Shown here piece by piece: positions 1 to 11,705 of a DNA stretch of 64,000 nt (the first letter of the stretch is position 1; the number at the start of each line of letters is the position of its first letter). The notes below the pieces were generated by a model. It was not told the DNA's origin. It did no database searches and saw nothing but the letters and a program-made list of their open reading frames with translations. A program made the position numbers and the translations under genes. This stretch comes from Aristolochia californica. Taxonomy: Eukaryota > Streptophyta > Magnoliopsida > Piperales > Aristolochiaceae. The stretch lies in the NCBI GenBank assembly GCA_029961685.1, contig JARWKL010000006.1, positions 3,720,001 through 3,784,000 of the forward strand. The letters run 5' to 3'.

Positions 1-1256
1 ACTGGCAGATTATGGTGATTCCACTTCAAAATGCATGCAAAAATCTTTTGACTTAATCATAGGCATCGTTTGTGTGGAAGATCTAGGTTGACCAAATTCC
101 ATATGTCCAGAACTTTGGGTTTGATTTATCTCTGATCAAGTAGTAAGGGTTGTGTCAGTCTTGGCGAACAAAATAATCTCCTTCCAACCTGCTCCCCTTT
201 TCTGATTTGTTTTCTAGTTCAATTTAATTGGATAAAACTAGTTTGAAGAATTTTCTCATCTTTTCATATTCAAATTTTTTTGAATTGGTGAATGCATGAA
301 GTGATTTGTTGGAACCAGTAAATTTTCTATTTGTTATCCATCTTATCATTTGTCTGTTGTCTATACTTCTGCAAGAAGACTTCGCAAGTCAATCTTATTC
401 GACCCACTGCTTTTCTAGTTCTTTATACTTTGTCTAATTTAAACCATTGATTGTTCAAAGTCAAAACCCCTGTTGGACCTTAATATTTAATTTGAATCTG
501 TATAAATTTCAATTCAGATTTAACAAGGAAAAATGTCACTTTTATGAGTAGAATAACTTGAATTAATAGGAGTTTGACTTAGCAATTACTTTGTCTTTAG
601 TGCTTGTTTTTGTCAGACTCCATTTTTTTATGGTTGCATATTTAAAGTTTCAATGTTTTCTATATCTTTTATCACTGCTAGCGCTTATCAGTCTCTTGGG
701 TCAATTCATTCTTAGACACTTTGGTTGGCACTAAATTTGAACTATTCAAAGAATAGAAATAATCTATTTATGAAAATTATTGTAGTTCTTCAACTGAACA
801 GAATGGATGAGGAGCTTGCTAATTTACCAAGTATTGACATCTTTCTTGTTCCCCTTGATAATGTCGTTAACATTAAATTAATTACTTTTTAGCAAGTATT
901 TGTGGCCAAAATTGAAATCTTAAATTCCATTATTATCTTTTTTTAAAAAGCCTTTATTGCTTGTACTTTGAACAATGAAATCTGACAAAGGGTTAAAGTC
1001 ACTAATGCAGGCTTTTATTCATATCAGTGACTTCAATTTAAGTATCTGTGGCCAGTTTTAAAAGTTTTTTTTGAACTATGTGGTAAGATGTGTCTACTCT
1101 TGTTCAACTAACATTTCATTCAAATCGGTTTTACAAGTTAGGATATGGTTGAAGTTCTTGAAATATTTTTGGAAAATTCTACTCTTTGAAATTATATGTC
1201 AAGGTCTTATTATAGGTCCTATATTATTTGACATGCACTGAATCTTTACCTTGCAG
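1..1256. other. AT-rich sequence upstream of the SNF7-like exons; no gene seen
   Basis: AT-rich DNA with stops in all frames and no convincing exon. It ends in a pyrimidine-rich acceptor (ttgcag at 1251-1256) that opens the SNF7-like exon, so at least its right part is probably intron of that gene, whose first exon would lie left of the window or be lost. Confidence 0.4.
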
Positions 1257-1750
1257 ACAATGAAAATGTTGGAGGAAAAGGAGAATGTCTTACAAAAGAA
1301 GATCTCAATAGAAAACGAGCGGTTCAAGGAATTCACAAAATCAAAAAACAAGCAATGTGTGATTCTGTTATGCCTGCAGTTATATTTATGCTTAGATCTC
1401 ATATAGTCTTTTGCAAAATGTTTAAATGACCATCATGTTCTTATCCCTAAGTTTCTACTAATCTAGTGTCTTTTTTACAAAACCAGCTGCAGTGCAATGT
1501 TTGAAGAGGCGGAAGTTCTATGAGGACCAGCTACATTTAGTTGCCAGTTTCCAGACACGCGTTAATGATCAGGTATATCATCTAAATTTTTTATATTTTT
1601 TAAAATATGGAAGCTGCACTTTGCTATTCCTGTGCCTGTAATATTTTCATGAAAGTGCAGGAGGAAAAACTTCCAGAGACACGTGCAACACACTCTGGAG
1701 ATCTAAAACAGATAAAAAGCAATCTAAAAGGCAGCTCTGGAAAAAACAAA
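1257..1750 (+). pseudogene. SNF7/VPS32 (CHMP4)-like gene fragment, three in-phase exons
   Basis: SNF7/VPS32 is the filament-forming ESCRT-III subunit that drives membrane scission at endosomes. Exons at 1257-1356, 1487-1572 and 1661-1750 join in phase with GT/AG borders. The first two encode a helical segment reading MLEEKENVLQKK, then KEFTKSKNKQSAVQCLKRRK, then YEDQ and a QTRVNDQ end. This matches the first alpha hairpin of plant VPS32 (MLEKKE, AKNKRAAIQCLKRK and FQLRIHDQ in the family, from memory). The third exon (residues KLPETRATHSGD...) does not match the family, and the expected next block (MIMLEGA, then the alpha3-4 region) is absent. The first exon, which should carry the MF..LFG start, is also missing from the window. 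It could be the interior of a divergent gene or a decayed duplicate; I favour the latter. The family assignment is good, the functional state unknown. Confidence 0.5.
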
Positions 1751-3220
1751 GTAAGTTTCATGGGCCCACTTCCACTTCCTAGTGGTATCAGCATATTTGT
1801 AGTCCTTTTACACACATTTCATCTGAGCTGTGTTTCAGAGACGATGTTCCCTTACCGTTATCTGCTGTGAGTATTCAGTTGAATGAAACTTGAAAGTAAT
1901 TTAAATGCATGTCAAGCTTTATTGAAGTGAATAGTAGTTTTTCTATTAAAATGTTACAACTGATTTGCATTTGTATCTGATTTAAAATGTTTTAAAGCCA
2001 AGCAACTTTATTCAAAATTCTCCCTGAAATCATGGTGCCTTGGAGTCAGCACTTTGGTGCCTTAAAGTCCTATGACTCAAATACGAAGAACACCCTGTAT
2101 TTGATTCTTTTTGGTGAATCACTGAATAATTGGGTGGTGGTAGGAGCTTAAGAGTGTCAAATCATATACTATAACAACTTGTTACATAAAATTAGTATGA
2201 AACAGAGATCCAACCAATTCATTGAACTTCTAATTCCTATTTCCTTATCATCGGTCACTGAAATACTAGAATGTGACAATTCCTGTTTGGATTAGATTTT
2301 ATGATGAGATATGTTCTTGTCATTTATCTCTGTTTGCAACAGCAGATCAGAAGCAGCAAAAGCTAAGTGCTTGCAGCATGTGTGGGTGCACTTTCGAACA
2401 GAGTAAGAGAACATGGAGGTCGGAAACATTAGGCTCAACGAGGTTTTTAGTGCTGCTTGTTTCCCTGTGTTGCTACTCTTGCAACCAATATTTTGTGTAT
2501 ATATATGATATAGTTTACTTATCTGGTGAAAATTATTTTCCAGATGAAGAGAAGGATGATTCTGACTCTGAGAATGTTGTGATTCTTTTCATGTGGTAAC
2601 CAGTGTTTCTCTTGGAGTGGTGAATTGCATTATAATGTGAGTCCAGATGTACATTAATTTTTTTTAAGAGTAGAATGGTAACTACCCTGTAGTCAATCAA
2701 AAGAGGTTCAACGTTGTACAGAGAACCCAAATTGGACTTTGTTCTGTGTGGATTTTGGTTGAATGGTTAACGAGCCATGGTTGATTGGACAAAGCCTCGA
2801 AGAAGGCTTGACTGACATGCATAAGCATAGACACAATTGGTTTGTTTTTAAAAAATATACAAATACCCTTAAGCTTTAATCTATTAGAATCAGAGCTACT
2901 TGTTCTATCTGTTTTGGAAGAAAGAGGGAGATAATAAAAAGATGACTGGTTGCTTCCCCTCAACCTCTCCCATTGTCAAAAGAGGGGAGAGGCATTGCCC
3001 ATTTTTTAAAATGGTTTCAAAGTATTATTTGAGGCTTTTTTCCCATTTAAATAGAAAGAGAAAGGTAAATGTAAGGGAATTTCAAAATAGGGAAATAAGT
3101 GTAATTATTGATATTCTAGGAAGCAAATACATTTTAAAATTAGTTAGGAGAGAGAGTTTAATTCACTCTTTTTTTAAGATATATTGGCGCCTGGAGATAT
3201 TTTTCCTATAAGAGGAAATT
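1751..3220. other. Downstream of the SNF7-like fragment; no supported gene
   Basis: AT-rich sequence. A possible exon near 2342-2440 encodes ACSMCGCTF, a Cys pair, and another open stretch near 2543-2590 encodes an acidic DEEKDDSDSE run. Neither can be joined in phase to the SNF7-like exons or matched to a family, so they are not called as genes. Confidence 0.3.
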
Positions 3221-3225
3221 GGCAT

Positions 3226-4036
3226 ATTCTATGGCCCCGTTAGTGCCCCTGGATGAAAATTTATATCCTAGGAAAAGTTAGAAATGATTTTCTTAGAATA
3301 TACATTTCAAGAAAATTTTAGTATAAATCTTCTTCATCCTCGACCTTGTCTAATTCAGCCATTGCAAGCTCGAGGTCCACGTATACCAAGATGAAATAAA
3401 AAATTATAGCATAGTCAAGCTACAAAATGTTAAAATAGTTAAATTAAATTAGATAATTGCTTCAATCAATTGAATGACATGGATATTTGTTTTCAATCCA
3501 CAATATATGATTAGAGAGATTACTACCAAGGCTTTCTTTGCTTCTTCTTGCTTTTTTTCCATCAAATATGAAGGGGCCAAGTAACAATAAGGACATGAAA
3601 TAATAACATAGAACCTAATTTGTAGAAACAAAGAAGCTCATAGAGTAAGTATGTTGGCTCATGAAGTGTTGAACCAAATCTAGATTTCATTTACAAGTGA
3701 GAAGACACAATTTGGTGCTTCCAAAATTAAATAGAAAATATTAATATTCACATTGATATATTTCCTAATGGTAATACTTGCTTGGAGGTAAATGATCAGT
3801 TTCTTGGCACCACCTAGCTAAGAGTCAAGTAGAGATATATTTCCTAATGTTTTTATAACCTGTCATGGCCGGAAATCCTTGGTTGGAATATTTAATTTTC
3901 TAGGTAAGTATTTTAAAGTAGATATATATTTCCTAAAAATATGGGACAGTAATAATCCCTGAAAACGTATTTTTACTTAAAAATGATTTTCTAGCATTTC
4001 CTTGAAAAAGACAATACTAGGCCTATAAGATTTCAT
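3226..4036. mobile_element. MITE-like non-coding element (family 1)
   Basis: The left edge reads ggccccgttagtgcccctgg and the right edge, read on the minus strand, ggcctagtattgtctttttc. The right-end block (aaaaatacgt, then a gattttctagcatttcc-like core) recurs at 25.92-26.0 kb and 52.2 kb. There is no coding capacity. Borders and target-site duplication are approximate, and some internal sequence may be unrelated. Confidence 0.35.
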
Positions 4037-4051
4037 AATTAGAAAGAGTAA

Positions 4052-5310
4052 GGCCTTGTTAGTGCACCCAGAGGGAAAGTGAAGTGAAAGTGATTTCACT
4101 TTCACTTACCCAAAAATGTTAGTGCGCACACACGATGGAAACTGGAAGTAAATGAATTAATTCATTCACTTTTCACTTGCTCCAATGTAAAATAAGTGAA
4201 AGTAAATTCCGACCCTAAATACAATTCATTCACTTTCGCTCACTCGTTCAACGCTATCTGCGTCCCCCTCTCTCGACCTTCCCTCTCCGTCCTCCTCTCT
4301 CTCAAACCTTTTCTACTTCCCAACCCTCATCTCTCGCTCTTTGTTGTCTCGCCGTGCTGTCTCCTCTCCCCGTCTTGCCAAACCCTCTCGCCATTGCCAA
4401 TCACTCTCATCATCTCAACTCCTCTCTTTCTTCCCCTTCTCGTAGTTGTCGAACCCTCTCTCCATCTCAACTCTTCTTTTCTTCCCCCTCTCGTCATCCA
4501 AACCCTCTTCCCTCTATCAAAATCTTTTTTTATAATTAATTAAACTAATAATTTTATTTTACTTGCGTAATTATATCATTAATTTATATTACACTAAAAT
4601 CTATCTTATGTTATTAATACAATACCATATTTATTTATTTATTATATTCATTATTGTTAATACTATATTAAATTACTAATTTAAGAGTGATAATTACGAT
4701 ATTGTTAAATTAAGAATTTGATCAAGTATCTAGACATTTTAAAAGTAATTTTTTTAGTATTCTATATTTTATAATTAATTAAATTAATAATTTATTTTTA
4801 ACTCGTAATTATTGTATTAATTTATACTAAACTACAATCTATCTTAATTCATTAATAAAATATCTTACTCAAGTATTTATTATGTTAATATATTTTAATA
4901 TTATATTAAATTACTAATTTAAGAGTGATAATTAAGATATTATTAAACTAAGAATTTGATCAAGTATCTAGACATTATAAAAATCAACATTTTTGTTTGA
5001 CTATTCTATATTTTATGATTAATTAAATTAATAATTTAATTTTAACTCATAATTATTATATTAATTTAGACTAACTATAATCTATCTTAATTTGTTAATA
5101 AAATACCCGACATAATTATTTATTATGTTAATATATTTTAATATTACATCAAATTACTAATTATAAAAATAATCATATTTGTTTAACTCATTCTCTCGAT
5201 TCTACTACATTTTCCATTTTAGGCACTAACACAAGAAAATACTTTCTAGTATATTTTACATCGAGCATACTAACACTAAAAAGTAATTCACTCTGAACTT
5301 CGAGGCCGGT
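4052..5310. mobile_element. Non-autonomous Harbinger-related element (family 2)
   Basis: The left edge ggccttgttagtgcaccc is followed by alternating agtgaaagtga and tttcacttt blocks. The same layout occurs at 38.72 kb, and its mirror image at about 55.70-55.76 kb. A C/T-rich stretch (4250-4510) gives way to an AT-rich tandem array (4530-5170). The right edge near 5220-5310 carries the subterminal motif actaacactaaaaagtaatt, like those at 43.4 and 55.6 kb. No transposase is present. Open frames at 4196-4543 are low-complexity Ser/Leu/Pro and are not called as genes. Confidence 0.4.
4530..5170. repeat. Tandem repeat, period about 242 bp, about 2.7 copies
   Basis: The phrase ataattaattaaa(c/t)taataattt recurs at about 4533, 4772 and 5017, and gaatttgatcaagtatctag at about 4712 and 4954. 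Spacings are 239-245 bp. Units are about 85-90% alike by eye. Confidence 0.7.
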
Positions 5311-5581
5311 AAGTAAAAATCGAAATTTTACGAGGATAAGAGTGTAATAAAAAAAATCAGCTAATATAAATTGAAAAAAAAATCCCTCCATTCGAAAGCC
5401 TTCGAATCCCTGGCCCTAGTGAGAAGTGACTAGCGACCTCTTGACTGCAAGACTGGAACAACATTACGATTTCAGAGCAATATGAATTTGGCATACTGAG
5501 CATGTAATTCACCCTTTGAGCGCCTTGATTACACACTGTGTGGAACGGCGGCTTCTCTGTTGCGCGTAGGGAGCTCCGTTA

Positions 5582-8053
5582 ATGGCTTCCGCGAAGGTCG
5601 GTCCTTTCAAAAGTTGGTTTTTTTTTCTTCTTTTTTTGTGTCTTTAATCTCTTTTTTTTTTTTTTAATCTCCAAGTTTGTTTTAAAAGACTAATGGAACT
5701 ACCGATATGTTAGATTATGAGAAATATTTATTTTTTTCTTTATTTCTGTCGTAAAACATAGGTTTAGTTTGGTGTATTAGTTTTTCGTCTATGGGGATTG
5801 TTTCTACTTCCGTTACTTGTTCTTACGCCATAATACTGTGTGATGGTTACTGCTTTGGGCTTAACTGTGTCTTTAGTTCTCCGATTGATTCATTGGTCTT
5901 TCGTATGTAGGTCGACAACAGGGGTTCGTATGGATCAAAACGGTCTCGAAGCGATGGTAAGTTAAATAAATGAATCTCCTGGGGAATAGGTTTGTTTGAA
6001 TTTGCCACCAGTTCATGATTGATATTTGTGGCTGTACGGTTCTTTGATTATCAGGACCATGTTGAACATTTTAAGCGGGGGGATGCATAACTGCCTCCTC
6101 CTGTAGTACTAACGGTGGGTATCTTGGCGTGCGATCTGCCCCCTTTCATCCTTCAGTAGGAATGAAACATTTTTTACTATAATAGGTCAAAGAAATACTT
6201 TGTTCACATATTTAACTCTGCAACAATGATCCCAACTGCAAACCAACCAAATTTGTTTAAAGCTGATGGACATGTCCAGCTGGATATCGAAAACTATGAA
6301 ACAGGCAGAGGGGGAAGGTCTCCTGTTCAAATCCAACAAAACAAAAAAAGATAGGGGAAGATGGTGTTAAGTGGGAATAATCAGTTGATAACTACATAGA
6401 GAAAATTTGAGTTAATTATAAAGCTGTGTGATGTTGTTTATGGTATGGGGTGCTATTACAAGAATCATTGTGCTGCAAAAGATTATATATGTCTAGTTGT
6501 CTTAACTTTGTTATTCCTAAATTTAAACTCTATACCCCTTTCAGGTTCTCAGAATGATGGAGATTGGACCTGCCCCAAATGTGGAAATGTGAATTTTGCA
6601 TTTAGAACTGTTTGCAATCGTGGGAAATGTGGTGTTGCTCGGCCATCTTCCACTCCTGTATGTTATCCCTGTCAATGATTCTTGTATAATCATTTTTTAT
6701 GACAAGTGTATATCATCAAGAGGCTCAAAAGTTTGAATTCAAGCTCAGCTCAGATAACAGGACGGAATTAATACATAGATAAAACTTTAATATTCATAAA
6801 GTGAATCTGTTGGCACAACTATTGACATATTAGCTCATTCATGGTACCAATTGTTATTTGAGTTCTGCTGTCATACTTGTAAAAAGCCTGTCTTTGCAGT
6901 TACTCTTTAATGTGGTGAGGGCATGATATTCGGGAAAGGAGAGAGAGGGAAATGACAGAGTAAAGAGGAACATCAAAGATGTGCCCTGAAGTTTCCTTTA
7001 TGGTGTGCTTATTGTAGATTGGATCATTCAATTACATCTCACTGCTGTTGACTTATGTATATATGATATCTATATGCTTATAACTTTTCCTTTGATTGTA
7101 CATGGACAATTGGATACTTCTTCCTTTCTCTCTCTATCTGTCCCCCTCTCATCTTGTTACTATTACTGTCATCATCATTTTGGTGAGTACTGGGTGTAGT
7201 ATGAGCGTCACGTTAGAAAAGGCTGTAGTTTTAACATAGGACAAAAATGAAGTTTGGTTGTATTTACTTGCGAGTGAGCACTTGGCGTTGGAGTGGAACA
7301 ACTTATTGACTCCAAAATGAACATGAGATTCCGTTGAATGGTTGAAAAATGATGTCTTGAAAGTGCAAGCTGTTGAATTACTATTTACATGTAAAATGGC
7401 CTTGGGTGTTTGGAAAGAAAATGACTGCCTGATGGATGCTTTGTTCTACTTTTGATTGTCATCTGCTGCAATTTTTCTTGATGTTTTACTAGTTCTTAAA
7501 TGATGCATATTTAGGTCTGACTGTTGATAATAGAAATTTTTGTTTTTCAATAATCGTATTTTGGAATGTGAAGGGTCTATCCTCTTCAATATCAATTTGT
7601 AAATGAAAATTAATGCTGGCAATGCAATGCTCTGGTGTAGTAGAAGCATTTGTTCAGATGAATTCCACGATTTTTTTTAGAAAAATGAATTATTTGCTTA
7701 TCAGGGAAATTGTATCAGCGGTGACCTTATGTACTTGGTTGTGTGCGATGGTAGATTATCACTTTAATGCAGTCAAGAAACCTCTGAACTTTCTCATTGG
7801 CACCTGGTTTTCATAGTTTATACTATTATATGATCACGAACAGATTTATGCAGGCATATCTTATAAGCACATATTTGATAGAGGAAAATCTGGTGTGATG
7901 GAAAGAAGCTGATTCACTATGGTGCTTGTACAATCCTGTCCCTCTTCCCTTTAGTTGATTAACCAAAATGCTAGGCTCTTCTTAATCTTCTTTCTTTTTA
8001 GGCTGGTGTTGGCTTATGTAACTGCCAGTGTGTCCATGTGATGTTTAGCTGGT

Positions 8054-8084
<31 letters not shown>

Positions 8085-9594
8085 ATATCTCCTCACTCGT
8101 ACCATTAAAAAAGTTATACCAGAAAAATACACTAGCTCCAGAATTTTATGTAATTCATATGAATATTTAGTAATAGAATATTGTACAAAGAAAAAAAAAA
8201 TCCTTGAATTTTTAATACAGTGATCGACATTCTTTTTTAGTTCAAATTTCAGTGATTTGGATAAAAGAGCTAGAGTTATTGGTATAACTAATCTTTGGCA
8301 TCTGCAAGCACTCACTAAAAATAAGATTTGCTTGTCTTTCCTACAAGTCATACTTTTAATGTGTTTGTTCCGAATGTTTTATGTTGCATGAAAATTGTTA
8401 TTTTTCTTTCCAACTATCCATTGCGGGTGACATATAGGGAAAAGAGGTTTCATTTCACTTCAGGTCAAAGGCAGTATATGGACTAACTAACTGCAAATAT
8501 GTTCTGCGAATTGCTCAATTCCAACTAATGAGATCATATAGGATAATGAACAGCCATTGCTTGATAACACTTGGGGCTTGTTTGAAACCACAGAAAAGGA
8601 AAAAAAACAGAGAAAAGAAAAGGGGAGAGAAAGTTATTTTCTGTTGTTTGGTAGCAGAGAATCACTGAGAGAAAGAAAATAAGAGAGAAAATTTCTCTTA
8701 GTTAATAAATTTTCTCTCACAAAATTATGGAATTTAGGAGAAAAGAAAAGAAATAGAAACTTGAGAGAAAATTTTAATCATAAAAAAATTAAAATATTAC
8801 TAATTTATTTTCTTTTTCATTTTCCATGTGTATCCAAACAAGAGAAACTATATTTCTCTTCCATTTGCTCTCTCATTTTCAATGGGCATCCAAACAATCT
8901 TTTCTCTTTCTCTTTCTCTTCTCTTACCTTTCTTTTCTCTCCACTTTCTGTCTTCCAAACACAGCTTTAGCGGGTAATGAAATAAGATGCATCACATTCT
9001 GTTGTATTGAGTGTCTTGTCTATCATAACAGAAAGCAGATGTACTTTGAAGGCCATGGCAAAGAGTTAACACTCTTTCATTTTTTTAGTATTGATAGACT
9101 TTTATTGGACTTCCTTAATGATTCCAGAATCACATGTTGTTTCATTTTCTTTCTTTTTTTAAATAATTTGGTGGATAATCTTATGTGCTTGTATTACTTT
9201 TATTTCTCAATTTTCTATTATTAGCAGAGAACAGGGGCAACACCTATGGTGAATAGTTTTGAACATGCTCCTCCAATCTATTTTGGAGGTGTGGCTGCCC
9301 CACCTTTGCCCCTAGGAATACCTGGTGGCTATGTGCAACCGCCACTCTCTCTTGCTGGCATCCGATATGACTATGGACCTCCTGTCAGTGCTCCTGGACC
9401 ATATGGCCTCCTGCATGCCTTCCATCCACCAGGTCCTTTAGGAGGTAATATCTCTCTCTGCTCTCTCTTTCTGAGACCTAAACATTCATGTATATGTTCC
9501 TGTATTTGGTGGTGATTTAGGCATGACTCTGGCTGCGGGGCCTCCTATGGATGGATATGGATTTGGGTATCGGGGTTCTCCATCTCCATTGCTG

Positions 9595-9638
<44 letters not shown>

Positions 9639-11121
9639 AACTTTAGTTACTGATTTCTTATAGTTAACTCTTTACTTCATCTAACTATTTGTTCATGTTT
9701 GTAATGCTGAAGATGTCAGGTTCATGGTCTAATGGGGGCACTCCTGATAATAATGCCTCTCGAAAGCGTCGTGGAGGTAACGAGGTCCTTTCTCTCCTTC
9801 ATTAAAATGTGATGGAAGTGTTGGACATTTTGGAAACTTGAAGTACTTGAGCTATTCACCTCTGGCTAGATGCTGTTGGGTTTCTAAAAAATCTTGGTTT
9901 TAGGGATGACCTTGTTATAGCTACTGATTATGATACTTTTACAGGACCGGATGGCTTATCTGAGGGAGATTGGATTTGTCCAAAATGTGACAATGTGAAT
10001 TTTGCATTTAGAACTACATGCAACATGAAGAAATGTGGAGCTCCTAAACCCACTGTGGTAACCCTCTACTGCCACCTTTGTATTCTGTTCTTGTGTGTTA
10101 ATTCTATGTTTCATTGTTCAAGTTTTTAAGGATAAAGCATGTCAAAATTTGTGATGATGTTATTTCTCTTCTTTTTCCTGCCGACTAGATGGTGTAAAAA
10201 AATTGCTAGGCTATACAGTTCAAGATTGGGGTTGACATGTTATTGTATGAGACTCACATTTTGAATTATATTATTAGAGATGTATAAATGTAATTTCTTA
10301 GCGTTATATGAATATATTGTTATAAGATATTTACAATTATTGGGACTGTTCTTGAGAAAAATTAGGCTATCGATTTATACTGTTAATTTTTACTTCATAT
10401 CATATTCTTACCAGTGGATTTGTTTATTGCTTCATCCTGGTCCCATTTTCAGCTGGTTAGGAATTTCTTATGTCTAAAAGGAAAACTTTTATTTCTTTGA
10501 CACCTACTGAAACTAGACTGGAGAATTTTAAACAACTAAAAGAACAATGTGTATGTTTAGGTTTTATACTGTTCAACGTCATTGCTAATGGATCACCAAG
10601 AAACAGAAACACTTTAAGTTTCATCTTCTTTCATAATAACATTTAAATACTCTTCCAGAAGCAAAAATTGTTTCAGTGATTATGTGGGGGTATTTTTTAT
10701 GTGATGTCTTGGGCTCTTTGCATATGATTATATTGTTTAGAGCTTATGGTACTTTTCCTTTTTTTTTTTTTTTTTTGTTAGGATCAGAGAAGACTAGTTA
10801 TACCGATGATTTTCTCATCCAGAAAAATTAGTTGTGTATGTTGAAGTTTTAGAAAGTAGTGAAAGAGATTTTGTGTGTCTAAATATTTTGTATCTGCATG
10901 CATGCATATTAATTTGGCTTAAGGTTTTTAGCAGCTAAGATCAATGTTAAAATTCTTTATCCGAATACTTGTAGGGGTCAAATTCATCCTCTGGCAACAA
11001 GGACTCCAGTGCTCCCGAGGGTAGCTGGACCTGTATCAAATGTGGTAATCTAAATTACCCCTTTAGGACTGTATGCAACCGAAAGGGATGCACAAATGAG
11101 AAACCCTCCACCAACATGTAA
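5582..11121 (+). CDS. RanBP2-type zinc finger protein with three fingers (At1g67325-like)
   Basis: Probable RNA-binding protein. Eight exons join in phase: 5582-5596, 5911-5956, 6545-6657, 9228-9444, 9521-9594, 9713-9776, 9945-10057 and 10975-11121, giving 262 aa. Three RanBP2/NZF-like fingers carry Cys at 30, 33, 44, 49; at 188, 191, 202, 207; and at 234, 237, 248, 253. All show W-x-C, a conserved Asn between the Cys pairs and FRT before the third Cys. Spacing is C-x2-C-x10-C-x4-C, so the last pair is wider than the usual x2 but typical of this plant subgroup as I recall it. Residues ~59-155 form a Pro/Gly-rich linker (APPLPLGIPGGY, GPPVSAPGPYG), followed by a basic SRKRRGG patch. Plant proteins of this architecture are annotated as RanBP2-type zinc fingers that may bind single-stranded RNA; no partner is inferable. 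The start is the first ATG of an exon ending in a clean donor. Intron 3 (2.6 kb) holds repeats. Confidence 0.88.
8049..8085. repeat. (CT)n(CA)n microsatellite in an intron
   Basis: About 12 CT units run directly into about 6 CA units within intron 3 of the zinc-finger gene. Confidence 0.9.
8572..8968. mobile_element. Putative MITE within intron 3 of the zinc-finger gene
   Basis: About 400 bp with purine-rich GAGAAAA tracts on the left and the complementary TTTTCTC tracts on the right, so the whole could fold as a long imperfect hairpin. The ends gcttgtttgaaaccacag and (minus strand) gctgtgtttggaagacag are similar inverted termini of the hAT-MITE kind. It has no coding capacity. The target-site duplication is not clear. 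Confidence 0.45.
9595..9634. repeat. (AT)n microsatellite abutting a splice donor
   Basis: About 17 AT units begin four to five bases after the donor of exon 5 (GCTG followed by gtacatatat) in the zinc-finger gene. Confidence 0.9.
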
Positions 11122-11705
11122 CTTTGAAAGCTCAAAACGACTCGGTTCACTCGTGATTGACAGCTTCAAGTAGTTAGATGATATTGGCTTCTGCTTCAAA
11201 CCCATTACTCCAGAATATGATTTGTATCAACTGAGTAAATTTTGTCGTCTCCTCTAGATTAGCGATGGATGTTGCATAATCCATATAAAAGGCAGAGTGA
11301 AGTGTATCTGAATTTTACTTGTTTTTGTGTTTGTTAATTTTTTTTTCTTTTCTTCTTAAGTTGGAAGCAAATAGATGATTCAATTGCCTCATTTGTTTTT
11401 GGCGAGTGAAATTTGCTTTCGCCTCGCCGGGCTTGAGAGCTAAATCTGTCAAATCCTCCTTCCTTGGATGTCTGAAGCTTTACCCATTTTCCGTAATTTC
11501 TTCTTTTTGTTTTCTGGTTTATTTTAATCGTTCATCAGTGGCCAGTTATGGTGTCGATTTTTAGTATCGATGATCATAAGCCAAGTCTTGTTTCTCGAAT
11601 TTTCGTTGTGGTCGCCTGAGAGCTCTCGCCTCGTCGGGCTCCTGTTCTGGTGCTGCTAAATACTTCCTTGAATGTCTGAGGTTTCTTAATATTTTCACTA
11701 AAAAA
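11122..11705 (+). other. 3' flank of the zinc-finger gene
   Basis: Contains the presumed 3' UTR (T-rich at 11336-11360) and a loosely repeated phrase around gctctcgcctcgtcgggctc (11620) and cgcctcgccgggcttgagagc (11421), about 200 bp apart. No gene is seen. Confidence 0.4.

Noticed and set aside
780..850. A piece reading MDEELANLPS, like ESCRT-III C-termini
   Set aside because: It lies upstream of the hairpin exons, which is the wrong order, and it runs into stops without a splice-consistent frame.
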